Positions 33,570-41,901 of a DNA stretch of 64,000 bases are shown here, piece by piece (the first letter of the stretch is position 1; the number at the start of each line of letters is the position of its first letter). Origin of the DNA: Elusimicrobiota bacterium. Its GTDB lineage: Bacteria; Elusimicrobiota; Elusimicrobia; UBA1565; UBA9628. The stretch is taken from the NCBI GenBank assembly GCA_027451985.1, contig DAIDHS010000002.1:27231-91230 (forward strand), given 5' to 3'. Both the position numbers and the translations under genes were made by a program. The notes below the pieces were generated by a model, which was not told the origin of the DNA, made no database searches, and worked only from the letters and a program-made list of their open reading frames with translations.

Positions 33570-33602
33570 ACTTCCTCCTGATTTGAGGTTTTTCGACGCC
33601 GT

Positions 33603-33767
33603 TCAATAATAGGACGTCAAAATCTTGATTCCAGCGGACTTGAAAAGCGTCGCCAACTGCCCCTGCAGGAATCGAAACATGGCGGCAAAAAACAGCACCA
33701 GCGCCATGCTGATCAGCAGATATTCCACCGTGGATTGCCCGCGCTCTTTTCTGCGAAGAATTTCCAT
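33603..33767 (-). CDS. small second Flp-like prepilin (54 aa)
   Basis: A 54-codon gene that reads MEILRRKERGQSTVEYLLIS and then a hydrophobic helix with aromatic residues and a short tail ending SYY. GQSTVEYLL is the Flp/TadE processing motif. It begins about ten bases after the promoter's predicted start site and is the first gene of the Tad operon. It overlaps a longer frame on the same strand that is only a shadow. Alternatives: a truncated Flp or a pilin-initiating subunit. Confidence 0.75.
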   Translation of the reverse strand: MEILRRKERGQSTVEYLLISMALVLFFAAMFRFLQGQLATLFKSAGIKILTSYY

Positions 33768-33784
33768 TCCGCCATCCCTTTGGC

Positions 33785-33813
33785 AGTGTAACAGCGCCGT
33801 TTCTGATTGTCAA
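33785..33813 (-). promoter_or_regulatory. promoter of the Tad/Flp operon
   Basis: Minus strand: TTGACA (33813-33808), 17-bp spacer, TACACT (33790-33785). Transcription would start near 33778, ten or so bases before the 54-aa pilin gene. The -35 is perfect and the spacing ideal. Confidence 0.65.
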
Positions 33814-33835
33814 GGCGTTCATGATTAAAAAACCA

Positions 33836-34816
33836 TTAAAACTTAAGGGTCATTGAAATCTGCTCGACCACGCCCAAGGCGCCGAAAGGCACAAATGCAT
33901 AGTCGATTCCGAGCCCATAGCCGAAGGCCTCGGAGGTATACATACCCAAACCGAAAGTAAAGCCGGAGGTTTCATTGAGATGCAAGGCCTGCAGCGCGCC
34001 ATTAAAGCTTTGCCCCATATTATTAAGGTTGGACCAGCCCGCGCGCAGCGTCAACTGAGCCACCTCGAGATACTGCTCCGGAATCTGGAACTCCGCGCCG
34101 ATGCCGACATGCGCGTTATCGGCCGCCGGCTTGTTGACCTCGCAGCTCAAGGTCAGGAAGTCGTTGGCTCTCCAGCCGATGCCGCCGCGGACAATCGAGG
34201 ACACGTCCGACATCCTGGCGCCCAGGTTCTGGGCGGCAAAGCCCAGGGACAGCCGTTGGGTGGGCTGCAAAATGGCGCCCAAATCTCCGACGATGCTGTC
34301 ATGGACGGCGCCGGCATTGTCCTCGTGGACTTCGCGCAGCGTGGCGCCGAGGTAAAGGCGTTCGTACCAGAACGATCGGGCGACGGCCAAACTGCCGAAG
34401 CCGTCGTGAACCTGGACCGTCGAGCCCGGCTGCGGGATGCCGTTGGCGTCACGGACGTCGAAATTGCTGTCGCTGATGTAGGAGAAGTTCCCGCCGACCA
34501 CGGTTCGGCCGAAGGGCTGGACGTAGGCCATGTAGACCGGTGTGTTCAGGCCTTGGACGTAGCTGAGATAGGAATACTGCAGTTCCCGCTCCTCGGCTCG
34601 CGCGACTCCGGCGGGATTCCAAATCATGGCGTCGGCTCCTTCGGCGATGGCCACGAACGCGTTGCCCAGCGCCATGGCACGCGCTGAACCTTGATTTAAA
34701 TAGAGGAAAGCGGCTCCGCCCGTGCCCGCGGCCGAATTAATGGATCCCGCCCAAAGGCTTCCCGCTCCCGACGCAAGAAGCCATCCGGCCGCGAAAAACA
34801 AGGCTCGCCGTTTCAT
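33836..34816 (-). CDS. PorV/PorQ-like outer-membrane barrel protein
   Basis: A 326-residue exported protein. After a signal peptide comes GGAAFLYLNQGSARAMALGN and then NAFVAIAEGADAMIWNPAG, the signature of the PorV/PorQ (UPF0164-like) family, followed by a repeating beta-strand pattern and a final aromatic strand (VVEQISMTLKF) typical of barrel proteins. In Bacteroidota, PorV shuttles type IX secretion cargo. Its ATG overlaps the stop of the 1262-residue FlgD-Ig protein (ATGA), so the two are made together. Whether a type IX-like route exists here is not shown. Confidence 0.82.
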   Translation of the reverse strand: MKRRALFFAAGWLLASGAGSLWAGSINSAAGTGGAAFLYLNQGSARAMALGNAFVAIAEGADAMIWNPAGVARAEERELQYSYLSYVQGLNTPVYMAYVQPFGRTVVGGNFSYISDSNFDVRDANGIPQPGSTVQVHDGFGSLAVARSFWYERLYLGATLREVHEDNAGAVHDSIVGDLGAILQPTQRLSLGFAAQNLGARMSDVSSIVRGGIGWRANDFLTLSCEVNKPAADNAHVGIGAEFQIPEQYLEVAQLTLRAGWSNLNNMGQSFNGALQALHLNETSGFTFGLGMYTSEAFGYGLGIDYAFVPFGALGVVEQISMTLKF

Positions 34817-37800
34817 TGCAGGAGTATTTTCTTGACGGTTTGATAAACGTTTCCGCCGCCCAGCGTCTCTTCCTCGCGAATGACCGCGTAATAAATGCCG
34901 CGCGCCACGGTCCGGCCGGCCTGGTTGTCCTTATTCCAAACATAGGTCACCGGCCCTCCGTTGTAACTGGGCGCGGTGTCGGGGAAATCGTGGGTGAAAA
35001 CCAACTCTCCGGCGATGTTGTAAATCCTCAGATGCGCCACGGCCTGGACCGGGAAGTAAATCTGGAACGTCGCGGTCGGATAGCTACTGGGCACGGGATT
35101 AGGATAAACGAAGGTGTTGGCCTCGAAATCGCCCTGCGGGTCGGCCGACGCGCCGCGCGTGACCGGGATTTCTCCGAAGGACTGATAATCGCTGGCCAGC
35201 GCGCTGGGAACGAGAACGTCGCCCGTGATGTCGTCGATGGCGCTCATGTCGGTCGAGGCCGCGACGGTGAACTCATAGTTGCCGTCCGGGACCTTGGAAT
35301 AGGTCAGATCCGTCCCGTCCCAAACGGCCTGCGCCGAGGTCCGCGCCGGCGCGACGGTGATAATGCGTTTAACCAAGGAAACCGACTCGGGAGGCGTGGG
35401 ATTGCCGTACGAGTCAAACACAGTGCCCGGTTTGTAAATCTTGATGGCCACTTTCATCGGCTGGGAGACTTGGTAGTAGATGGTGCTGCTCTGGTGCGAG
35501 GCGTCCATGATGGTAGCGGCTTCATCGAAAACCTGCAGCGGCTGATAGGCGACGGTCGCCGCAGCCGTAGACAATGACAGTGACGACTGTTCTGAAGCGA
35601 TATCTTCGGCCGTGACTTGGACGGTATAGAAGCCCGGGGGAAGATAGTTGCCGCTATCGCTCAGCCCGTCCCAAACATCGCTGATGGAGACGCCCCCTTG
35701 CCGTTCCTGACCTGCGATGACGGTCCTAACCACGTTGAACGGGGCGCTCGTGTTCAAAATCCGGATGGTCACGGACGAGGTCCGGGTCAGCGAGTAATCG
35801 ATGGTATAAGGAGGCAACTGGACCGCCGCCGCACTGGAATTAAAAAGCTGGGGGATGGTGGGATTGACGGAAAAGGTCGGGAAGCCCACGTATCCCCGCT
35901 GCACCGCGATGGTTCCCTCGACTTTATCCGTCGCGAACATGGCCGGCGTGGTGGTGGACTGCGCCACCAAATCGTAGACGTAATCCCCGTCCGGAACGGT
36001 CAGGCCGTTATTGTCGGTCCCGTCCCAAGCTTGGGTGACATTAAAGCGCCCCGCCCTAAAACCGTAGAAGGTCCTGATCGGCCCGACCTCCGCCCCGCCG
36101 GGCCCCACGACGTCCGCGCAGCTTCCGCTGCCCGAGATTTGTCCGCACGGCGGCCAGTCCGTGTTCTGATTCAAGAACGTCGTACCCGGCGGATAGATGT
36201 TCCAGGCCACGTTCATGTCGTTGGAAAGCTCGTAGGCGATGGACGCGACGTCTCCCGTTGCGCCAACCAATAGCGGCTGAGTCTGCACATTGGTGATGCG
36301 GAACAGGTCCACCGGGAACATGACCGTGGTCGTCGTGACCTGGGACGGCACGAAGGGATCCGAAGCCGCGAGCTGGGCCATATAGACTCCGGAGCTCACC
36401 ACCTGGCCGTTGTCCCCGACTCCGTCCGACCACGTTTCGGAAATCCCCGTGTTGCCCGGGCGGACTTCGTTGCTGACCAATGTCTTGACCACTGCCCCCG
36501 ATGAATTAATGATGAGGAAGTTGACGTTGGCTTCACGAGATAAGGAGTAATCGAATTGAAACGGATCGATGCCCGCCACGGGCGGGCTCGAGCCCACGAC
36601 CGTGGTTATCGGCGTAATCTGACTGACCCCGATGTAGCCGCGTGAAATTGGGATGAATCCGGTCTTGGCGACGGAGGTCCAAATATAAGTGTTCGTGCTG
36701 ATATTGAGGAAGGGCGTCCCTTCCTGCGAGGGCATGTTCGCGTAGATAACGAAGACGTAATCGCCGTCCGGCATGACCTGATTGGAGCCGTTAAGCCCAT
36801 CCCAAAAATTATCCACAGGCGTTCGTGAAATCTGGCTGGTTACGAAACGCACCACGGGCGAAACAGGCGCGACGGCGCTTGTCCCATTGCAGCCATCGGT
36901 TGACGGCGCAAAATTCTTCGGCGGCCCGGAGGCTGAATCGAGCGACGAACTATTGACGCCGTTCAATCCCGCGCAGAAAGTCGTCCCCGGCGGATAAACG
37001 TCGACATAAACCGTAGCCGGCTCGGTAAGCGTGTAGGTCAACACGGCCAGAGACGTCGAGCCCCCCAGCAACGGCTGGACCTGGATGTCGGTAATCTGAA
37101 GAGGATCAAGACTGATGTTGACCGTCTGGGTGCTGGACTGATCATAGCCGTACTGGTCGCTGGATTCCGACCACAGCGTGGCTAAATAGTTGTTTGGCGG
37201 CATCATCTGGCCGTTGTTGTCGCGCCCATCCCAGGCGTCCCCATCCGTCAGGCTGCCGTTGGGGACGCCTTCACCGGTCCTCGGCAAACCTGGGACGACC
37301 GCACGAATCGTCGCAGTGCTGGGAGGCACAGAGATATTAAGGAAGAAAGTTGCGTCTTGAGATAGCCTGTAGGTTATGTTGTACGGTTCCGCGGCCACTC
37401 CTGTAATTTTCCCAACGATGGTCGGAGTGGACTGAATGGCGTGCACGTCGTCCGCGTTGACCAGAATCGGCTGCTGGGAGACGATATTGTCCTTTGCGAT
37501 TCCATTTGGGTTGCTTTCACTATAGCTGGCGCCGTCGTAAGTCGATCCCTCCGGGTATGCGCTCAGCGCGCTGACTTGAATATTCCCCTGAGTTCCGACC
37601 TGGTTGGTCGTAACCGTCGCCCTTACGCCGTACTCCCCATCGGAAATTCCCTGGGAGCCTTGAATGTTGATTTTGCCGTCCCAAATCACGCAATACGGAC
37701 CGAGCGGCCCCGTACACGCGGCATTGGACTGCACTTGAGTGGTATTGGTATTTGAATCGTAGTAAGTGACGAAACCGACTTCGTTGCTATTGCAACCGCC

Positions 37801-38601
37801 GCCCGGGATGGTTCCCGGCGCATTGACGAAAAAGGTTCTTACCGGCGGGGTTGAACTCGGATCAAGAGGGTTAGATCCGTTTTGATACTTAAAGATTTCA
37901 AACTCCAATTGATCGATGCCCACCGGCGTGCTTTGCAGTCCACTGTCGCTGTTGTTGTAGCCTATGGAAGCGCAAACGAACACCTGGTTATTGCAGACAT
38001 TCGAATAAATCGCCCCTGAATTAAGAGGCACCGTTCCCGCGGAATCCGGAAGAAGCGTGGTTTTGCATGAAGCGGCATAAGGCGATTGCGCGAATTGAAT
38101 TTCCGGATCGTTGGATATATTGCCGAATCCGAGTGAATCACCGCTAGAATACGACACGCTAAACTGGCCTGTCGTTGTGTCGATCGTTATACTGCTTATG
38201 CCGACATTGCTGCTCTCAACCGGATCTTGGCTCGGCGGACCGATAAAATCATCACTCGGAAAAAGAACCCCATTAACCGTGACCGAATTTGAACAAATAT
38301 ACGTCCCATTGACGCTGCCCATGCACGCCGAGCAGGAGGATGGAACGGAGTTCGGATTTCCGGGAATAGCGCCTGGAATATTACAGCAGGTTTGGCAATT
38401 AATTGGCGGGCAATAAAAATAAAGGTTTCCGCTGGAATCTATCTGTGAAATGCAGTTGCCGTTAACCCGGTGCACGTACATCTGATCGACATAGAGCTGG
38501 AACGCCGAGGCTGTGCGCGCGCAGAGGATGAGGCCGGCGCAGAGCAGAGCCGCGCCGGGAAGGCCGAAACGCCTTAAGAAACCCTGTTGTCGATCTCTCA
38601 T
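34813..38601 (-). CDS. very large secreted protein with FlgD-Ig-like repeats and C-terminal sorting-like domain
   Basis: A 1262-residue protein with a signal peptide (LPGAALLCAGLILCARTASA) and a Cys-rich N-terminal section (YCPPINCQTCCNIPG ... SSCSACMG). From ~400 on there are about seven FlgD-Ig-like modules, each with a W-D-G / D-G-x-Y pair (AWDGRDNNGQMMPPNNY, FWDGLNGSNQVMPDGDY, AWDGTDNNGLTVPDGDY, VWDGLSDSGNYLPPGFY). The last ~90 residues (TFVYPNPVPSSYPTATFQI ... NIAGELVFTHDF) resemble the C-terminal sorting/FlgD-Ig domain of exported surface proteins. The N-terminal 300 codons are more AT-rich than the rest. Confidence 0.8.
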   Translation of the reverse strand: MRDRQQGFLRRFGLPGAALLCAGLILCARTASAFQLYVDQMYVHRVNGNCISQIDSSGNLYFYCPPINCQTCCNIPGAIPGNPNSVPSSCSACMGSVNGTYICSNSVTVNGVLFPSDDFIGPPSQDPVESSNVGISSITIDTTTGQFSVSYSSGDSLGFGNISNDPEIQFAQSPYAASCKTTLLPDSAGTVPLNSGAIYSNVCNNQVFVCASIGYNNSDSGLQSTPVGIDQLEFEIFKYQNGSNPLDPSSTPPVRTFFVNAPGTIPGGGCNSNEVGFVTYYDSNTNTTQVQSNAACTGPLGPYCVIWDGKINIQGSQGISDGEYGVRATVTTNQVGTQGNIQVSALSAYPEGSTYDGASYSESNPNGIAKDNIVSQQPILVNADDVHAIQSTPTIVGKITGVAAEPYNITYRLSQDATFFLNISVPPSTATIRAVVPGLPRTGEGVPNGSLTDGDAWDGRDNNGQMMPPNNYLATLWSESSDQYGYDQSSTQTVNISLDPLQITDIQVQPLLGGSTSLAVLTYTLTEPATVYVDVYPPGTTFCAGLNGVNSSSLDSASGPPKNFAPSTDGCNGTSAVAPVSPVVRFVTSQISRTPVDNFWDGLNGSNQVMPDGDYVFVIYANMPSQEGTPFLNISTNTYIWTSVAKTGFIPISRGYIGVSQITPITTVVGSSPPVAGIDPFQFDYSLSREANVNFLIINSSGAVVKTLVSNEVRPGNTGISETWSDGVGDNGQVVSSGVYMAQLAASDPFVPSQVTTTTVMFPVDLFRITNVQTQPLLVGATGDVASIAYELSNDMNVAWNIYPPGTTFLNQNTDWPPCGQISGSGSCADVVGPGGAEVGPIRTFYGFRAGRFNVTQAWDGTDNNGLTVPDGDYVYDLVAQSTTTPAMFATDKVEGTIAVQRGYVGFPTFSVNPTIPQLFNSSAAAVQLPPYTIDYSLTRTSSVTIRILNTSAPFNVVRTVIAGQERQGGVSISDVWDGLSDSGNYLPPGFYTVQVTAEDIASEQSSLSLSTAAATVAYQPLQVFDEAATIMDASHQSSTIYYQVSQPMKVAIKIYKPGTVFDSYGNPTPPESVSLVKRIITVAPARTSAQAVWDGTDLTYSKVPDGNYEFTVAASTDMSAIDDITGDVLVPSALASDYQSFGEIPVTRGASADPQGDFEANTFVYPNPVPSSYPTATFQIYFPVQAVAHLRIYNIAGELVFTHDFPDTAPSYNGGPVTYVWNKDNQAGRTVARGIYYAVIREEETLGGGNVYQTVKKILLQ

Positions 38602-38627
38602 GTAAGCCTAAACCGTTGTCGGGCGAT

Positions 38628-38633
38628 ACTATA
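38628..38633 (-). promoter_or_regulatory. possible -10 box before the 1262-residue gene
   Basis: Minus strand TATAGT (38633-38628), about 27 bases before the ATG at 38601. No convincing -35 is seen at 17 bp, so this is weak. Confidence 0.3.
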
Positions 38634-38703
38634 CTCGAAATTCCGTTGCGATTTTATTAACGGACTGTTAAAGGAATGTAAATTCCGCTCAAGCGAAAGC
38701 GGC

Positions 38704-40467
38704 TTAATAGCGGAACTTGACGAAGGAAGGAACGGAGCTTCCGCCCGACGGCGCCGCTAGAATCCAGAGCTGCCGCTGGCCGTTCATCGTCACCGCGGTC
38801 ATGCCGAGAACGGTTTTGCCTAAATCATAGGCCGCCCGGAGCGAAAAGGCTCCATCCTTGAAATCATAGACATCGAGTTTGCGGGCCTTGGAGTCGAACG
38901 CCCAAAGCTTTCCGGAGACCCACAACAGCGACGTGGGAACCGCATTGCCCAAGCCGTAGGACTGGACGCTCCCGTTCTTGCCGTAGCGGTCGAAAGAGCG
39001 GTTCGCGGCGTCGTAGCACCAGACGGCCTTGCCGTCGTAGGCCATGGCCGTGGGCGCGGGACCTTGGGCGGGGAGAGTTGCCGCCACTTGGCCCGGATCC
39101 GAATCTTCGACGCGGACAAGACGCGCTTGGGCCGCGTCCGCGGTCCAAAGCGAGCCGTCCGCGGAAACGATGGACACCGGGTGATAAGGAGGCTTGGCGT
39201 TGGGCGTGAAGACCGCCGGAGCCGCCTGCAAGTCCAGGGGATTAAAGGCGTCCAGCTCTCCGTTCCACTGCGATACCCAAATTTTCGCTCCGTCGTAGGC
39301 CATCCCGGTGGGGTTGGCCAGGGACGCGGGAATTTCCGCGACGGCCTTGAAATGGAACGCCGTGTAATACTTCCAAACGGGAACGGCGGCCGCGGCGAAA
39401 ACGACCGCAGCCGCCAGCCCCGCCCAGATGCGGCGCGACACGCGCCGGCGCTCCGGCGGCAGGCCCAAAAGGGCCACGGTGCGCAGGACGGACTGGATTT
39501 TGGACGTCGTCTCGGTCGATTGGCGCAAGGTCTCAGCCATTTGGGAGGCGAAGCGCAAGTGGTCCTCCTCTTTGGCTTTCAAATCCGCGTGCCAGCTTTG
39601 GCGCTCGCGCCGCAGCTTTTCCTCCCAGGCGGAGAACTCCGCGCGCTGCGTCTCCCAGGTGGAGCGCTCGCGATCCCACAGTTCGCGCCACTGCGCCCGC
39701 TCTTCCTCCCAAATCTTGGACAGCTCTTCAAAATGACGCTGGACTTCGTCCACTTTTTTAAGCGCCTCGGAGCGCTCCTTCTCGGCTCCTTCGCGGACTT
39801 GGCGCTCGCGCAGCAGTTCGGCGAGAGTCTTTTCCAGGGCGTTCTTGGCTTCTTTGAGGCTCTGCGCGAGCTTCTCCGAATCGCCCGATGCGCGCGCGGC
39901 GTCCTCCTGCCGCGCCTGCGTGAGGGATTCCATCTCCTTCATCTGGGCGAGGTATTTCTCCTCTTTTCTCTCCCAGCTCTTGCGTTCTTTTTTCCAGATG
40001 TCAGCCTCGCCGGACATCCGATGGCGGGTCTGCTCCAAAAGGGCGCGCAGGCGTCTTTCGTCTTCTTCGTGGCGCTGGCGCTCCTCCTTCAAGCTCGCGA
40101 GCGCGGCCTCCATGCGGGCCTGGACGTCCAGGTAGCCTTCAAGCGAGTTCTCTTCGGCGGATTGGACTTGGCGGCGCAGGCCCGAAATCTCGTTTTCCAA
40201 GAGGCGCTGGCGATCGCGCAGCGTCGCGATTTCCTTTTCCTTGGCCTCCAGCATCTCGGACCATGCCTGGGCTTCGCCGCGGTGCTTGCGGCGCATGAGC
40301 GAAAGCGTCTCCCAGGCCGTGCTGGAAGACTCGGGGGCATCCAAAGACGGGCCGATGGGAGCTTCCAGGCCCGGAGACGCGGACACGCCCCTGGACACCT
40401 TGGCCCAGAGACGTTCGATTTCCCCCCGCCACTCCGGCAGAGGTTCCTGCGGAATGTCGCTCGCCAT
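38704..40467 (-). CDS. coiled-coil, single-pass membrane protein with propeller-like C-domain
   Basis: A 587-residue protein. Residues ~55-330 form a long Glu/Arg-rich coiled coil (for example AREKEIATLRDR-type heptads: ETLSLMRRKHRGEAQAW, LEAKEKEIATLRDRQRLL). A membrane helix at ~350-372 (RRIWAGLAAAVVFAAAAV) leads to a C-terminal ~215-residue domain of NHL/beta-propeller-like strands with repeated AMAYDGKAVWCYD- and GMAYDGAKIWVSQ-type units. The coil is thus cytoplasmic and the propeller exported. The family is not recognised. It might be a scaffold sensing surface ligands. An extended -10 box lies upstream. Confidence 0.75.
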   Translation of the reverse strand: MASDIPQEPLPEWRGEIERLWAKVSRGVSASPGLEAPIGPSLDAPESSSTAWETLSLMRRKHRGEAQAWSEMLEAKEKEIATLRDRQRLLENEISGLRRQVQSAEENSLEGYLDVQARMEAALASLKEERQRHEEDERRLRALLEQTRHRMSGEADIWKKERKSWERKEEKYLAQMKEMESLTQARQEDAARASGDSEKLAQSLKEAKNALEKTLAELLRERQVREGAEKERSEALKKVDEVQRHFEELSKIWEEERAQWRELWDRERSTWETQRAEFSAWEEKLRRERQSWHADLKAKEEDHLRFASQMAETLRQSTETTSKIQSVLRTVALLGLPPERRRVSRRIWAGLAAAVVFAAAAVPVWKYYTAFHFKAVAEIPASLANPTGMAYDGAKIWVSQWNGELDAFNPLDLQAAPAVFTPNAKPPYHPVSIVSADGSLWTADAAQARLVRVEDSDPGQVAATLPAQGPAPTAMAYDGKAVWCYDAANRSFDRYGKNGSVQSYGLGNAVPTSLLWVSGKLWAFDSKARKLDVYDFKDGAFSLRAAYDLGKTVLGMTAVTMNGQRQLWILAAPSGGSSVPSFVKFRY

Positions 40468-40477
40468 GAACGACGAG

Positions 40478-40486
40478 AATATAACA
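40478..40486 (-). promoter_or_regulatory. extended -10 promoter before the coiled-coil/propeller gene
   Basis: Minus strand TGTTATATT (40486-40478) is a TGn-extended -10, with a weak TTGTTT 16 bp upstream. The predicted start (near 40471) leaves almost no leader before the ATG at 40467. Confidence 0.4.
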
Positions 40487-40530
40487 GAAATTACGCCCGA
40501 AACAATGGCGAAAATGTTACAAGCGGCGGG

Positions 40531-41898
40531 CTATCTATTCTGCAGCAGCCGCACCAACTCTTGGTTGGCTTGGCTCAAATCCACGCCTGTTCCCTGATAT
40601 TGCCGGAGGATGCTCTTTAAATCCTCGATAAGCGCGGAATCGGCCGCGCCCTGGCTCTTCATCTGCTGATAGGCACTCCAGTCCTTTTGGAAGAGGATCT
40701 GCGGGGTATTTTTCTCGGCTTCCGACTTTTTCCGCAGGCGCTTCTCCTTCTCCTGGATATTTTGGAAATTCTGAAGGGACTGCTGATACTGTTGCTGCAG
40801 ATCGGCCAAGCGTTTGCGAGCCTCGGCCTCGGAAATGGTCCTATCCAGCAGCTGATTACTGAGAAGCTTAATCTGGTCCCGCAACGAATTGAGCTGCTGC
40901 GAGAGCTGCCACTGCTTATTCTCGGCCGTCTCAAGTTCGTGCCGGAGGATGGCACGGTAGTCCATCTCGGTTTTGAGCATGCGCTCGAACGCCGCCTCCG
41001 GATCGGAAGCGCCGAAGCGCCAGGTGATGGACACGGCGTTGCCCAGGCGCGCCGGGCCTTTGAGAGGAATGGTAAACGCGTAGTCCGCCTCGCCGCCCAT
41101 AATCCTCCAGCCCAGGCCCATGTTCCACGTTTGATCCCGATCTCCGGCGCGCAAGCCGACGCGGGCGGCCACGGCCCCGTGCTGCACGGTTTCCCACCAG
41201 CGCTCCAGGCCCGCGCCAGCGCTGGTCTCCTCGCGGTAAAGCCCCGAAGGTCCCTCGTGGGCGATGTCGAAGACGAAGGTCATGTCGCGGACCGATTCGG
41301 AAACTCCCGCGCGGAGTTCCACGGGAAGCTTTGAGCCGCCGACGCGGCCCCCGCTCAAGTTCAAAAGGGAGATTCCGGCGGAATATTTATCATGAAAGCG
41401 TTCGACGGCGCCCAAATCCATGGCCGCCGTCGCGTCCGATTTTCCTCCCATCGGCGGGGCCGTGTCCGGAAACTTGAGGCTTCCGCCCACCTCTAAGTCG
41501 GCGCCCGGCGCCTGCCAGAGCCCTTGCGTCGCGTAGCTCAACTGAGTGGTCCGCTCGGAAGAATAGCCGCGAGGATCGTTGTAAATATACGAGAGCCCCG
41601 CCACCCCGACGCTCAGCGGCGCGACGGCGATCAAATTCGCCTGGCTTTGGTCCGTGAAGCCAGCCGGCAGGTTGAATTGCCTCAGGGCGTTGAGGGACAA
41701 AGAAACGTGCCTGGCGAACGCAATGCCTGCGGGATTATAGAATACGGACGCCGGGTCGCTGGTCATCGCGGTGAACGCCCCCCCCATGGCCACGGCCCGC
41801 GCGCTGAACCCCTGGTCGCCGAAAGACGCGTGAAGAGTAGACGCGGCGCCAAAAAGGAGGATGGCCACGACGGCGGAGCGCATCATAGAAAGCCTCAC
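40531..41898 (-). CDS. PorV/PorQ-like barrel protein with C-terminal coiled coil
   Basis: A 455-residue exported protein. After the signal peptide comes GFSARAVAMGGAFTAMTSDP and ASVFYNPAGIAF, the PorV-family signature, and then a beta-strand-rich barrel up to ~285. Unlike the other PorV-like gene at 33836, it continues into a ~160-residue helical coiled coil (ELETAENKQWQLSQQLNSLR, RKRLADLQQQYQQSLQN) that could reach into the periplasm. Two Met codons near the start (residues 1 and 5/6) are possible. It follows the TMEM260-like gene by three bases. Confidence 0.8.
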   Translation of the reverse strand: MRLSMMRSAVVAILLFGAASTLHASFGDQGFSARAVAMGGAFTAMTSDPASVFYNPAGIAFARHVSLSLNALRQFNLPAGFTDQSQANLIAVAPLSVGVAGLSYIYNDPRGYSSERTTQLSYATQGLWQAPGADLEVGGSLKFPDTAPPMGGKSDATAAMDLGAVERFHDKYSAGISLLNLSGGRVGGSKLPVELRAGVSESVRDMTFVFDIAHEGPSGLYREETSAGAGLERWWETVQHGAVAARVGLRAGDRDQTWNMGLGWRIMGGEADYAFTIPLKGPARLGNAVSITWRFGASDPEAAFERMLKTEMDYRAILRHELETAENKQWQLSQQLNSLRDQIKLLSNQLLDRTISEAEARKRLADLQQQYQQSLQNFQNIQEKEKRLRKKSEAEKNTPQILFQKDWSAYQQMKSQGAADSALIEDLKSILRQYQGTGVDLSQANQELVRLLQNR

Positions 41899-41901
41899 GG
41901 A

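Noticed and set aside
38641..38703. CCGCT/AGCGG stem after the coiled-coil/propeller gene as a terminator
   Set aside because: The stem is short and followed by AATTTA rather than a T-run.
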